From: Dichetophora obliterata
Lineage: Eukaryota; Arthropoda; Insecta; Diptera; Sciomyzidae
Direction of reading: 5' to 3'
DNA: 64,000 bases
Assembly (NCBI GenBank): GCA_963920525.1
Contig: OY986439.1
Coordinates: forward strand, 215,315,000 to 215,378,999
In this document: piece after piece, positions 12,271-24,690 of the stretch
How the letters are laid out: each line of letters starts with the position of its first letter
How positions within the stretch are numbered: the first letter of the stretch is position 1
Position numbers and translations under genes: made by a program
Notes under the pieces: model-generated
Seen by the model: the letters and a program-made list of their open reading frames with translations, nothing else
The model's database searches: none
What the model was told of the DNA's origin: nothing

Positions 12271-12790
12271 GGCCGCTTTACATTATCCTACTGTGTGCTT
12301 ACACATGTCAAAATTTTCATGTGTGATAGAATGTGAGATGGTGTAAACAACGGAAAGCAATGTGTGTTCGAGTCTGTTTTGATTTTTTTGGCATGTCGTA
12401 CCACATTTTATTTTTTGGTTTGTTTCTAATTTCATCACACATTCTATCCCACCAGAGATGCATTTTACCATAAACTTACCTGAAATTTATTATTCAAGTG
12501 AGAAAATTTTGAACTCGTAATGTATTTTCAGATGGAATAGCAGAAGGAAGCAGTTTTACAGCTTATTGAACTTTGTAGAGGCTTTAAATGCATTAAAAAC
12601 TGATTCATTACCCAAATTTTCACGTTTTATTAAAGTGTAAAGTATACAAATGTGGTGCGACTCTGTGATATAGTCTAAAAGTGCAAAATTAATTTCTTCA
12701 AACAAAAATTAAAAATGACAGCATTATGAAATTCAATAATACTTTCTATCTCACATGTCGTAAAACACAGTAGGACAATGTAAATCAGCC
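12271..12790. mobile_element. 520-bp Harbinger-like MITE just upstream of crn
   Basis: The inverted ends GGCCGCTTTACATTATCCTA and GGCTGATTTACATTGTCCTA (reverse complement) share 16 of 20 bases, followed on both sides by CTGTGT. TTAA flanks both sides (12267-12270 and 12791-12794), which fits a TAA or TTA target. It ends 200 bp before the crn start codon and so probably forms part of, or abuts, the crn promoter region. An open frame inside (12283-12471) is not coding. Confidence 0.75.
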
Positions 12791-12804
12791 TTAACAATTA
12801 CTAG

Positions 12805-12813
12805 CATCGATAG
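12805..12813 (+). promoter_or_regulatory. DRE-like site upstream of crn
   Basis: GCATCGATAG contains seven of eight bases of the Drosophila DNA replication-related element TATCGATA. It lies about 180 bp before the crn ATG, in the short unique stretch left between the MITE and the gene. DRE sites are common in housekeeping fly promoters, which suits crn; function is inferred from motif and place only. Confidence 0.35.
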
Positions 12814-12990
12814 CAAAAGCACTTGATATCGTAAGAAAAGTATCGAATGTATCTGTTCATCCCTATATTTGTTTTGCTTTAATTTTGTGGTGAAGAAAAT
12901 TTTGAGATTAAATATTCTGTGAAATTAATAAATATAATTGGAAAAAACGATATATAATCTTTCTACTTTTTTAATATTCTGACAGAAGCA

Positions 12991-15637
12991 ATGGAGAAGC
13001 CGCAGAAAATGCCAAAAGTGGCTAAGGTGAGTTAATCATTTGTCAAATATTGCAGATATCATCTTAAGCAGACGTGCTTCCAGAAGCTCAGCTGGCTCAG
13101 CTACAAATTTGTTTTATGAATTTAGTGCTTGCCCATTTGTAAAACAACAACAAAAAATGCATGCACAGGCATGCAATCCTTATTCTATGGCGGTGCGCTT
13201 CAGATGTTTGTACCGTTACATGTGTTGCACACAAACAAACATGATTTGTTTTTGTTTTGCTGGTAAATTTTTTTATAGAAATAGAAAATCAGTGCAACTT
13301 TATTGGTGTTTTTATTTTCATTAATATTTTTTATTTTGTCCTTTTTTTGCAACGATGAGCAAAAGCAATAATGCGGATAATTTTTTGTTTGTTTTTAAAA
13401 AAGAAAAATTGGCTCACTAAATTTATTTTCCTGCTCATGACTGATCTTAACATTACTTTTACTTTCAAATAGGTCAAAAATAAAGCACCGGCTGAGGTCC
13501 AAATCACTGCCGAGCAGTTGTTGCGTGAAGCAAAAGAACGTGATCTAGAAATCTTGCCACCACCACCTAAACAAAAGATTTCGGATCCAGCCGAGCTCGC
13601 CGACTATCAGCAACGCAAACGCAAAACATTCGAGGACAATCTTCGGAAGAATCGCATGGTAGTCAGTCACTGGATTAAGTATGCCCAGTGGGAGGAGTCG
13701 CAAAAAGAAGTACAGCGCGCCCGTTCCATCTGGGAGCGCGCACTTGACAACGAACATCGCAATGTGACATTATGGTTAAAGTACGCGGAGATGGAAATGA
13801 AAAACAAACAGGTGAATCATGCGCGCAATCTATGGGATCGTGCTGTGACTATTATGCCTCGTGTCAATCAATTCTGGTACAAATACACATACATGGAGGA
13901 AATGCTAGAGAATGTAGCTGGTGCTCGACAGGTATTCGAGCGTTGGATGGAATGGCAGCCGGAAGAGCAGGCTTGGCAAACGTACGTTAACTTTGAGCTG
14001 CGTTACAAGGAAATTGATCGCGCGCGCACTATTTACGAGCGTTTCGTATACGTACATCCAGATGTCAAGAACTGGATAAAATTTGCGCGATTTGAAGAGT
14101 CGCATGGTTTTATTCATGGCGCTCGACGCGTTTACGAACGTGGTGTTGAATTCTTTGGTGATGATTACATCGATGAAAAGCTATTCATTGCATTCGCTCG
14201 CTTTGAAGAGGGCCAAAAGGAGCACGACCGAGCGCGTGTTATTTACAAATATGCCTTGGATCATTTACCAAAAGATCGCACGCAGGAGCTGTACAAGGCT
14301 TATACTATACACGAAAAGAAATTCGGTGATCGTGCTGGTATCGAGGATGTAATCGTGTCAAAGCGTAAGTTTCAGTACGAACAAGAAGTGGCACAAAATC
14401 CCCAAAACTACGATGCTTGGTTTGATTTCTTGCGACTAATAGAAGGTGAGTTGAGGTTGAGTTCATCAACAGTTGGGTTTCTTTCAAAAATAACTTTTTA
14501 ATTTTTTGTATTTTTTCTAAAGGCGAGGGTGATTTTTCTGTTATACGGGAAACTTACGAACGCTCCATTTCGAATGTCCCTCCGGCGAATGAAAAAAACT
14601 TTTGGCGACGCTACATCTACCTCTGGATAAACTATGCCATTTTTGAGGAACTGGAAGCCGAGGACCTGGAACGTGCACGTCAAATCTATAAAACCTGCCT
14701 CGAACTAATACCACACAAGAAATTCACTTTCAGTAAAATCTGGTTAATGTACGCTCAATTCGAAATTCGCTGCAAGGAACTGCAGCGTGCGCGCAAGACG
14801 TTAGGAATGGCAATTGGCATGTGTCCACGCGATAAAATCTTCCGCGGGTACATAGAACTGGAGATTCAATTGCGAGAGTTCGATCGCTGTCGCTTGCTGT
14901 ATGAAAAATTCTTAGAATTCGGTCCTGAGAACTGTGTCACGTGGATGAAATTCGCAGAACTTGAGAATCTTCTTGGTGACATCGAAAGAGCGCGAGCAAT
15001 CTTTGAATTGGCGGTACAACAGCCACGCTTGGATATGCCTGAATTGCTGTGGAAAGCGTACATAGACTTTGAAGTATCGCAGGGTGAGGCGGAACTGGCA
15101 CGTCAACTGTATGAGCGTTTGCTAGAACGTACGCACCACGTCAAGGTGTGGATGTCCTATGCAAAGTTTGAGCTAACTGCACTCGATGCCATTGATGACG
15201 ACACCGCAGATATGAATATTCGACTAGCTAGACGTGTTTATGAACGTGCTAACGATATGTTGCGGCAACTTGGTGACAAGGAATCACGTGTACTGCTATT
15301 GGAGGCATGGCGTGACTTTGAGAAAGAAGCAAGCTTGGCTGGTGACCTGGAAAAAGTTATGGAGAAGATGCCAAGACGCATTAAGAAACGACAGAAAATT
15401 GTGTCTGAGTCTGGTGTGGAAGAAGGTTGGGAGGAAGTATTTGATTACATATTTCCTGAGGATGAGATGGCACGTCCAAATTTGAAATTGTTGGCCGCCG
15501 CCAAAATGTGGAAAAAGCAAAAGGATACGACCTCAACAACTACAAAAACGAACAGCGCTGAAGAAAACACTAGAAATACAACGAATGAAACTTTGACGAA
15601 AGAAGCTGTTGACCATGAAAATGAGAGTGATGTTTAA
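12991..15637 (+). CDS. crn: crooked neck: Clf1/CRNKL1 pre-mRNA splicing factor
   Basis: Exons 12991-13026, 13473-14445 and 14523-15637 join in frame (AAG|GTGAGT, GAAG|GTGAGT; acceptors AATAG and TAAAG) and give 707 aa. The protein begins [12 protein letters not shown] and is close to Drosophila Crn (about 700 aa) throughout. It is built of serial HAT (half-a-TPR) repeats with the usual W..Y/F..E spacing, for example [47 protein letters not shown] and [11 protein letters not shown]. The basic segment [11 protein letters not shown] precedes the conserved [17 protein letters not shown] block. The acidic, Thr/Asn-rich tail is the least conserved part. Crn/Clf1 is a core scaffold of the NineTeen complex in the spliceosome, needed for tri-snRNP entry and activation; it acts in the nucleus, and in flies glial development is sensitive to it. 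No frame defect was seen. Confidence 0.98.
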
Positions 15638-15736
15638 GTTCAAAAACGCAGTTATTAATTTTATTTTTTGTTGTTTTTTAAATGATAGTTTTTCCCACTT
15701 GTTACAAACAAGCTCCCAAAAAACTCAATTTGGTTA

Positions 15737-15742
15737 AATAAA
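15737..15742 (+). terminator. Polyadenylation signal AATAAA of crn
   Basis: AATAAA lies 100 bases after the crn stop codon on the same strand and is the first canonical hexamer there. The implied 3' UTR is about 120 bases. Confidence 0.65.
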
Positions 15743-16905
15743 AATGTAGAAAATCAACCGAAGGTGGAACTATTTTTTAATGCTGAGCGAACTTTTGATA
15801 ATGCATATTTTATTACATTTTTACTGAAATTAAAGGTCGTGAAACGCACGATATTGTCACTGCAGGCGTGCACATTTCATGTTGAATAGATGATTGACAC
15901 CAAGGAAGGACAGCAGAAAAAGGTAGCACTTAAGTGATTGAAGCAAACATTTTGAAAAGTTTTCTTCTCACCATTTTTGTGGTGATTTGTCGTCAGTTCA
16001 CCACTTTACCACTAACATAATCGGTCAAATAGGCACCAAGCATGTTTTAGACGCATTGCAGAACACGCGATTTTGTCGATCGTATGGATATTTTTAAAGT
16101 AGTTTATGCGCTGAAGGTATCATGTAATAAGATTTCATTATTTAAATTTTCACTATTATCCCAAATTTGTTTTCGTAGAAAATTTATGAATATTTCGAAG
16201 CCTGTCAGATGTAACAGATAAACAAATCGAAAGAAGCGTTGGGCTGTTCTACACATACATACATATTTTTGGATAAACTAGACTCTGAAAGAGTGCCAAT
16301 TCAAACAAATATATGCTACAGGCCTGTTGAAAAGTATTGAAAGTAAAAGTAAAAGAATGCAAATTTTTAAATGAAACTCATTTTTTATTTAATAGATTCT
16401 CTGTCAACTTCAATATACTTACACATCCTCCAGCATAATTGCAATAGGCGATTGATGGGGTAAACAACCACGAGATATCTGACTGCGAAGAGTAACTTTC
16501 TCTGACAATTTAATTTTCGGAGTGACTTATGTACAAAATGGTGCAAAAGTACTAATGATAAATTTTTCAACAGAGAAGGAGAAATTTTTCATCACAACCT
16601 ATTATTGGTGAGTTATTCGCTTCTTTATACACCATCTCATTCGAGATTCCTTTATGTGTAGATTTTAAATTCATATTAATGCAAAATATAAGGACTTTTT
16701 TCTAACTTTTCCATTTCGTTAGCAATTATTATAATTTTTTTTATTATAATAGATTATAAAATATATTTTTTCATTTAAAAGAGCTAGCTTTTCACTAAGA
16801 GCTAGCTTTTTTTATGGTACAATAAAAGCCTCCATCCCTCAGCAAGTTCTCGTCATTTGATATAAAAAAACAAAACATTTTAATAATTATATTGGATATT
16901 CAATC
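15743..16905. other. Intergenic stretch after crn, nothing recognised
   Basis: AT-rich sequence with only short spurious frames. A short palindrome (GAGCTAGCTTTTCACTAAGAG) lies near 16780. No gene, RNA or defined mobile element could be supported. Confidence 0.4.
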
Positions 16906-17245
16906 TATAATGTCAATAAATAGTTGAAAATAACACTAAATTTATCAAAAAAAAAAAAACCGCCCAGTATTATCTAAATTTAGGTTTGGGATCCAATAAA
17001 TTTTATCTACTTTCAAATAAAAAAAAATCCAAGTCAATTTATTAGTTCTGGAGATATCGTGAAGACCAGTTTGTAAAACATAATTTTTCAGAAAACGCGT
17101 TTTAAGATTTTGCTAACGATTTTTTGAGTTCATTTATGAAAATATGGATTCCTTTCGTATGCGATAACTTTTTTATGCTATCGTTATCGGCCAAACCGCT
17201 TTGGGAACATATTCTACATATCATAAGCTATCGAAAAATGCATGA
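16906..17245 (+). repeat. Dispersed repeat A, copy 1 (centred on AAAACGCGTTTT)
   Basis: This segment recurs inverted at 20975-21310. Shared landmarks in order are AATAAATAGTTGAAA, AAAACCGCC, CCAATAAAT, TTTTTCAGAAAACGCGTTTT, CCTTTCGTATGCGATAACTT and CCAAACCGCTTTGGGAACAT. Copy 1 carries about 50 extra bases in its middle. There are no convincing terminal repeats and no coding capacity; its class is unknown. Confidence 0.75.
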
Positions 17246-20200
17246 TCAATCGGATACAAGAAATAAAGTCAAGTAGGCTAGTGTTACTTACCAGCAGCAT
17301 ACCGAGTAGGTGTGACTAAGAAACTTTTTCCATGGGCGATCGCAAAATATAATCTCATGATTTTGTGCATTTCCAAACCGCACACGAGTTTATATAGAGT
17401 TTAACATCCGAAACTAAACCGGGCTAGAAGTAAAATTGACGCTCGATTGTTTTGTTAATGCCACCATGGGCAGATAAAGGACTATCGTGAGCTTTTTTGG
17501 GGACTTATTTATTATCAAACTTTTGGGTATTCACAGATTCCACACCAAATAAATCATCGTGCAATTGTTCACCACTTGCGTGTTCAGTGCGTCTGTAAAT
17601 AAAATTATCTATAACTTTTAAATCAGTGGATAAAAGTCCTACACTTTTCGGCTTTCCCCCTTGTATAATTAAAAAAAATATTTACTACATTACAGCTGGC
17701 ATAACTTTCCTTTATACAAACTTTCAAAGCTTTGTAAGCATATTTTGGCCAAATCATCTCGAGGAATTTAAAGGAAAAATACAAAAACAACAACAACACG
17801 AAAAAAAATAACCATAAACCTAACAACTGACTTTTACAACTCATCATAAACATATTTTAATGACGAGTAGTTTTCGACACACACCAGGGCAGGGCGGGGC
17901 ATCGGACTTTGTATTCGTAGCTACACACACATCAGCTGGACTATGTGAAACACCTGGTGCTCACGGTGACGCCTGGATTTTAGGTTGATTAGCTGTTGCA
18001 TATGTGGAAGAGGCAAAATATTTTTTATTGCTTTTTGTACGATTTTATTCTTCATTTGCTTGTTTTTGTTTGCATATCTTTAGGCGCAAAACAGGGCAAA
18101 CAATGTTGTTAGTGTTGTTTTGTAGTTTCCAGAGAGTAGAGAAATATTAAGCAATAAAAAAACTTGCCAACATATATAGTAACAGGTTAAGGCGCACAAA
18201 ATTTATGCAAATTGAAGAACGCAGCTAGAAGAGAAAATATTTTTTCCTACATGTATTTTTTTCCCCACAAAATTTGTAAGACAAACTTTCATAAGCGCGC
18301 AGTTTTATAAATAACTTAGAAATAATTCTAAATTTAAACGACAAAAAAGCTAGCTGGCATATGTAATGAATTAAATTCCTTTGAATTTTAATTTCATTAA
18401 AAATGATAGGCAGCACATTAATGACTTGCATTTATACACAGCTTGATTCAGTTGAAAGTAGTTTATTTAAGAATTCATTAAAAAAATCAATAATCATCCG
18501 GCACCGTTCTCCTTCCAAACAATATTAAAAAAATATATTATTTTATTAATGTTACTAATACGCCACGTGTCACAGCTGAAGTGATTGCTACATTTATGTT
18601 TCGGATGACTATTTAAGGGCTAGAAGTTAAGGGAAGAGCTTTATCCAATGAAAGCGTGTAAGCCTAATTTTTGTAACTCGAGCTGCTTTTCATTTACATA
18701 TTTATTTCATATGAGTGGGTTTCTGATACGTATGTGTGTATATAATCAACTTTATACAAATACTTAAAGCATCTGAAAATACATTTTCACAGAGTTTGTT
18801 TCATAACTCATGCTGAAATTGTTGCTGCTCTTGCTGTCCCTTCAACATCGCCGCTACCACCATCGTATTGTGTTGAATATCCGCTGCTGATGAACTAATT
18901 ATTTCCTTCCGCTGAATTTCATAGCGCTATGATTTATTTTTCGAGAATTAAACCAAAAGTTAAACAGTTTTATGAAAGTGCCAAATAAACAGCAGAAAAC
19001 GTACAGAAAAAAACAACAGCACCAACAACAACCAGCAGCTAGACGGCGAGTGTTGGCAACTTTGGCAAAGTTAGGCAGTGAAAATAGGAGCTGTTGTTGT
19101 TGTTGGCGTATTTCTATGCACTCGTAATAAACATAAATTTAAATTGCTGTTTTAATTCAATAGAAATTATTCGAAAGTGCGGCCGAGTAATTGAAAATTT
19201 TGCTCACAGCTATTGTACAGCTATTTCGATTGTGAGTGTGTGTTAAGCTATCAATGTTGTTTTTTCGATTCTGTTTTATTAAGATTTATATGGTTGAGAG
19301 CATGGAGCTTAAACTCATTGCAAACGCTGCAACTTTTTGAAAATGCTTTAATAAAATGCACAGCACAGTGTATATTAAAAAAATGCAATACATTGCAGAC
19401 ATACAATACATATCCCAGCCACAGACTTACATTCACATACACGTAGGAACTAATGCAGACAATGACTTCGCAAAGCTGCAGCAACTACGTGTTAGTTGTA
19501 TTGTGGTCAGCTTTGAGATTTTGCACCGTAGCACAGTGGTTGAAACCCATACAAATATTGTCAATAAATGAAAGCATTACTATAGAGCAAAAAAAAGATG
19601 TCACACTGATTGGAAATTTTCCATAAAAGCACACAAAATATATTTTTCAATCAGCCAACAATAACGTCCAGTTTTCAAAATATGATTTTATATTATAAAA
19701 CACCGTTTATTTGAAAAGTGGTGTAAGTTCTTTTAAATGCCAAAAAAATAAACAACATTGTCTTCTTCTTACTATTAAGAGTTCACATGTTATTTACAGA
19801 CAATTCACGGCTTACCTTTTACAGCGCAAGTAGTTATTTTTCGATAAGAACTTTCGGAACGATGAAGATTAAGATAGTTACATATTTCGAAAAAATAATA
19901 TTGTTTTTTATTTTGATTTTTTTTTTAAAACATCTTTTCTAAATACTCAATGAGCTAAAAACGATTTTTATTACGATTACGATTTTTATATAGTTACAGT
20001 CCACTTTATTTAATTGTTTTCATTAAATGTTAAAATTGATAATGTTAAATAAAAGGGTTAAATATAGTCTTTAATCCCCTGAAGAAGAGGGAAAGAAATC
20101 TTCGGAACGTCGGGAAAATTAAATATTATTAATGTTTTTTAATTTAATGAATATTTAAACAAATCACATTGACCGAAAAAGCCCAAGCAAAATAAAATAG

Positions 20201-20974
20201 CACAAATTTTAAACAAAGAATTGGTCGAAAAATACAAATTTTCACAAGACTTTTCTGTTTTCTAGAGATAAAACAAATAAATATTAAAGTACACACACGA
20301 AACAAATTTAAGAAGTTTTGGAAATACCTTGGCAATGTCATGCTTTTGTGAATTAATTCCATATTAATTGATGTCATCTTTTTTTGTTCTGTCCCTTAGA
20401 AAATGCATTTGTAACACACTTGTGGTCAGTTGTTAATTTTTCCTTCGCGTTATGAAAAAAAAAACATATACCAACAACAACACAAGCGCTATCACATCAA
20501 CAAAATATAACACCTACTTAATGATGCTGATGACAATGTGTAGTAAGTAGAAGCAACATTTTTGTTATTTTTTGCTACTTTTGTTGTTTGGATAGCTGCT
20601 AAATATGTACGATATGTAGGACAGCCAATACACAATCCTTTAATAGATTATTGTGGTCTGCTGCCACATAGCTTCGGTTAATACTTAATATTGAATAAAC
20701 CACTTTGTATTTATATATATTGTAATATCTTGCTACGTTTTCAAACTAAAAAAAGGATTTATTTTCATGACCTTCCATAATACAGTCATCCGCCTAGAAG
20801 TCATCTCCCATTGTATAAACATTTCAGGTACAGTGGTCCTGCATTCTATAAACTAGCTTGAACAAATCAAAAAGTTTTAAAATAGTCATGCTTGTTGCAA
20901 GCAAATTTCAAGCTTGTTGCAAATACTGTTTGAGGGGCAAGTTCTCACAAATCTCGACCAAAAAACTCGAATAT
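17246..20974. other. Noncoding stretch, AT-rich with CAA/CAG runs
   Basis: The stretch holds CAACAG-rich sequence around 18990-19040 and several short frames of low complexity. Nothing shows domain content or linked splice sites. No repeat family could be assigned apart from copy 2 of repeat A, which starts at 20975. Confidence 0.4.
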
Positions 20975-21310
20975 ATTTTTATAATTTTTGATAGCTTATG
21001 ATGTGTATAATATGTTCCCAAAGCGGTTTGGCTGATAACGATTGCATAAAAAGTTATCGCATACGAAAGGAACCCAGTTTTTCCTAAACGCACTCGAAAA
21101 AATTATTAAACAAATCTTAAAACGCGTTTTCTGAAAAATCATGTTCTTAGATAGACTTGGAATTTTTTTTATTTTAAAGAACATAAGATTTATTGGACCC
21201 TTAACTTTAATTCTGATAATTTTAGGCGGTTTTTTTAGAGAACGCAATTAGAACGCTAATAAAAATTCACATGTCCGCCATTTTTGTTATTTCAACTATT
21301 TATTGATATA
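20975..21310 (-). repeat. Dispersed repeat A, copy 2 (inverted)
   Basis: This is the reverse-complement relative of 16906-17245. It has the same order of landmarks, including the GCGTTTTCTGAAAAA core and CCCAAAGCGGTTTGG. It lacks about 50 bases present in copy 1. A direct neighbour, repeat C, starts where it ends. Confidence 0.75.
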
Positions 21311-21610
21311 GGTTTAAGCTCCAATAAATATAATTTAATTTGTAAAATTTTTGGCTTTTTTATATCAGATGACATGAACGTGCTGTGGGATAGATACCGT
21401 TTAGGTAATTTTTTTTTCAAAGTGAAGTTTGAGGAGAGTATTGACACTTCACATTAAACTTTTATGCAACAAAAAAATATTTGCCTACACTTTAAGAATC
21501 AATTAACAACTGTCGAGAAACTCAAGGCGCTCATTTACTTCCTTCTATAAAAAAAAATCAAGAACATTGCTGTGTTTTTGGACTTCTAGATGAGAACCTG
21601 CCCTTAAACC
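21305..21610 (+). repeat. Dispersed repeat C, copy 1
   Basis: About 300 bp recur inverted at 42355-42650. Landmarks are AAGCTCCAATAAA, AGATGACAT.AACG, ATTGACACTTCACATTA, GCAACAAAAAAATATTT, TTTACTTCCTTCTAT and CTAGATGAGAACCTGC. No open frame or terminal repeat was recognised. Confidence 0.75.
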
Positions 21611-22866
21611 TGGCTTATGAAAGTTTTGTCTATGGTAGATTTATATAGATTCTTTAAATAATTTAATGTCAAAAGCCTCCTTGTCAGTTACGAGGAACAA
21701 CTATCTAACAAATTTGACGTTTCTACAGCAACTGCTATCCGTTCATTGCGAAGACCCGTTATACTGTAAGAGATGTTTCTCAAAGATTTTTTAAATAAAA
21801 ATTAATTCACTGCATTTCTTTACTCCTTTACTAGCACTTGAACTAATTTAAATTCAAGGAGTTATAATTATTTGCTCCACAATTAATATTCTTACCACTG
21901 TGCTGCATGCAACATGCTGTGCTCGCTCGGGTTTCCTTAGCTAAAATGGGTAAGAAAGTTAGCGTTGGGCTGCACTGAGCTGAGCTTCTCTGTGTCGAGC
22001 TGCTGGTATGTGCGCCCCATAGCGTCCAACGCGTCCTTTGGCATTGGCAGCGCTTGCCACCAGTGGGCTTTGTTGCTTTTTTATTGCTGTTTACACTATA
22101 TGCTATTGCTGTTTTCTTTAGCTGCCGCTGCTGCTACCGCTTAAACGACCCTTCTTCATGTTGCTGCTGCTGGAACTATTTTTAGCAGCATTGCTGCTTT
22201 CTTTTGTCTTGCAGCGTGATTTTTTATTTATTTTCTTATTTTGCAATTTTTTTGCACTCAATTGCATCATCAGCTCAAATTTTTTTATTTTATATATTTT
22301 TGTTTAAGCTATTTTTATATGTTGCTGTATTTATTTCAACGAGAATGTCTGCTGTGTGCTTGTGTTAATGCTTTGTGTGTATGTATGTACGGGTGTATGT
22401 GTGTACAGTGAGTTTTTAAGAAATGTTTTCTAAAGTTTTGCTTTAAGCTAACTTTCTGTATTTGTGTATTCTTTTGCTTAGTGTTTCTCTTGACTTTTTC
22501 TTAACTCGTCTCAAATCAGGCTTCATGTTGCGTGACTCGCTCTACACGGTGGCCAACCCATTCCTACTTTACCCTCTCGACCTGATCTTCATCTTGACTG
22601 CTACTTAAATTTTTTTGTCGGTTTTTTCTGCGCTTCTTCTTAGCGTTCTATTTTCAACAACTTTAGCTTCTTTATGGCTGTTTATTTATTTTATTGTGTT
22701 TTTATTTTGTTGCTGGCTTATTTAGTTCGAGCTGCAGGCTTTGTTGTTATTTGCACGACGCACAGTGCAACGCGAGTGAACAAATTTATCTAAGCCAAAA
22801 AAAGGAGTTAATACGATAAACTAAATGTATAGAATCATAGTTTGTACTTTTGTAGTAGACATAGCT
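21611..22866. other. Noncoding stretch with GC-richer GCTGCTGC patches
   Basis: The region 21890-22210 is GC-richer, with CTGCTG runs and a CT-rich, gene-flank-like look. At 22519-22587 a short frame encodes MLRDSLYTVANPFLLYPL and then stops. No linked exons were found, so no gene is called. It may be a promoter, a 5' UTR or a decayed exon. Confidence 0.3.
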
Positions 22867-22905
22867 TTAACACTAGAAAGACGGGCTGGGGTCATTTGAC
22901 CCATT
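22867..22905 (+). mobile_element. piggyBac-like terminus (one end only)
   Basis: TTAA is followed directly by CACTAGAAAGACGGGCTGGG and then GGTCATTTGACCC. That is the form of piggyBac-like ends: a TTAA target, a CNCTAGAAAG start and then a GGGTCA/TGACCC palindrome. No matching second end or transposase was found nearby, so this is probably a remnant or a solo end. Confidence 0.45.
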
Positions 22906-24127
22906 TTCATATCTGACTGCCAATAATTCTTTTACCATTTATTTTTTTGAATTGGTACTTCGTGCCTTTTATTAAAAATGTACAAAATTTAATTTTAACT
23001 CTTTCGGCCTTGGCGGTGGCAATTGCCACCATTAACTCGCTAGTGGTCGCTTCAGACGGCGTTTTCCTTCATAATTTTGATTTGCAGACGCCATTTTATT
23101 CGTGTCGCAAGTAAAACAATGAAAAAAATTTTTAATTTCTTTTTAGTGTTGTTTATGTGCTTATAATGAATAAACAATAGGAAAAACAATATATTTCTTA
23201 CGGAAAATAATTCAGGACCAAAAGGGTAAAAGCACTCCTATTTTATTAAAGTGTTTTAAACTCAAATAAATAATACAACTACCTAAAAAGACTAATAGGG
23301 GTAATTTAACCCTATTGGGGGAAGATACATTTGTAAAATTCGGAGAAGAGACTTTATTTTTTTCTTTATCTGTGACAATGAAGAAGAACCGCTATATAAA
23401 TTAACAAAATTTTACTTGCCAAAAACAATGTCCTTGAAATCTAAAAAAACTGTGTATTTTAAGTATGTATGGAAACAGCTCTTTCTTAAGAAAATGCGCA
23501 GATTAATAAGTAAAATTAAAAATTTGATGCAAAGTTTTAAAGGCAAAAAAATATAAAATTTATTTTATTAATTTTTATATGTTTAAAAGTAACGCTTTCT
23601 TAAAAAATTTCTGAAATTTGATCAACAATAAGGTCTTAATGATTACTTTTAAGGATCATGTTTTCGCGAAAAGAGTATGATACTTCCATCTCCCATGTAA
23701 CCAAATTGGTAATCTGATATATTTAAAAAAAAAAAAAAATGTATCCCATAAACATACAATTTAGTAGAAATAAGTTCTTATTTTGCAAAAAATACGTGGT
23801 GTATGTAATGATGAACCCCACTCATACGCCAACCTCCCATTTAACCGAAATCGGAAATCTGATACATTTCGCCAAAAAAGTATCCTAGGACAATAAATGC
23901 TGATACATGTTACTGTTTTGTATCAAAGACAAGTTGGAGTAAAAATTATCCAAAAAGTTGAACTTACACGCCCAACCTTCTACATAACCGAAATCAGAAA
24001 TCTAATGTCTGTGTAAAAATAAGTCAAATCCGTCAACCAAAACCGTTCACATCCCATATATCCAAACTCGGAAACGCCAAAAAATTAGCTCACCAATATA
24101 CATAATTAGATAAATTTCCCCAATCTA
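22906..24127. other. Noncoding stretch, AT-rich
   Basis: This may include the decayed interior of the piggyBac-like element. A palindromic patch AGGGGTAATTTAACCCTATT lies near 23297. Repeated phrases such as CCAACCTCCCAT..AACCGAAATC (23825-24000) hint at a degenerate tandem repeat. No gene was supported. Confidence 0.35.
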
Positions 24128-24587
24128 ATGTTATAAATACAATTGTGGCTACGGGAGTGCGACGTGTAAGTTCCACTGGCGTGTAGAACTATTGCTGGCG
24201 TGTGGAATACAATCTTTGGCTATGTTAAGACGACAATCAAATGAATAAGCTAACCCTTCTTCTGTTATTTTTTACTCTATTTGACTTATTGATTCAGGTC
24301 TTGAGCGTCATCAAAATTTTGACTATGTTCGAAGTTAATTTTCGCTCTCGCATAGTTCATTTTTTTTAGCTGGAAAAAATCCACAAATTTGGATTAATTC
24401 AATTATTTGATTCACGTCTGAGCACAGTCTTTTTTATTTGTTTTTCAATACACGCCTGTCAAATTAGAAAATAAAAATTGTCCGGCTCCAGCGTGTTCTA
24501 TAGCCGCACGACAAGTTCGGCGTGTGATGTTTTATATTGACAGGCTACACGCCACCCGCCTGCAGCCCCAATTGTCTTTATAACATA
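24128..24587. mobile_element. 460-bp inverted-repeat element
   Basis: The left end ATGTTATAAATACAATTGTG and the complement of the right end ATGTTATAAAGACAATTGGG match in 18 of 20 bases. They continue into similar GGCGTGTAG-containing GC-rich arms. No open frame of note. No target duplication could be set with confidence. Confidence 0.65.
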
Positions 24588-24690
24588 AAATGATCGCAGA
24601 GCAATAAAGTTTTGGCGCACATCGCTATATTATGATAAACGATTTCGACTGTGTAGGAGGTGGGCGTGTTTATGGGCTGATTTGTTCATC

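Noticed and set aside
13040..13324. 94-aa frame in the first intron of crn
   Set aside because: It lies between a verified donor and acceptor, with no domain; intronic.
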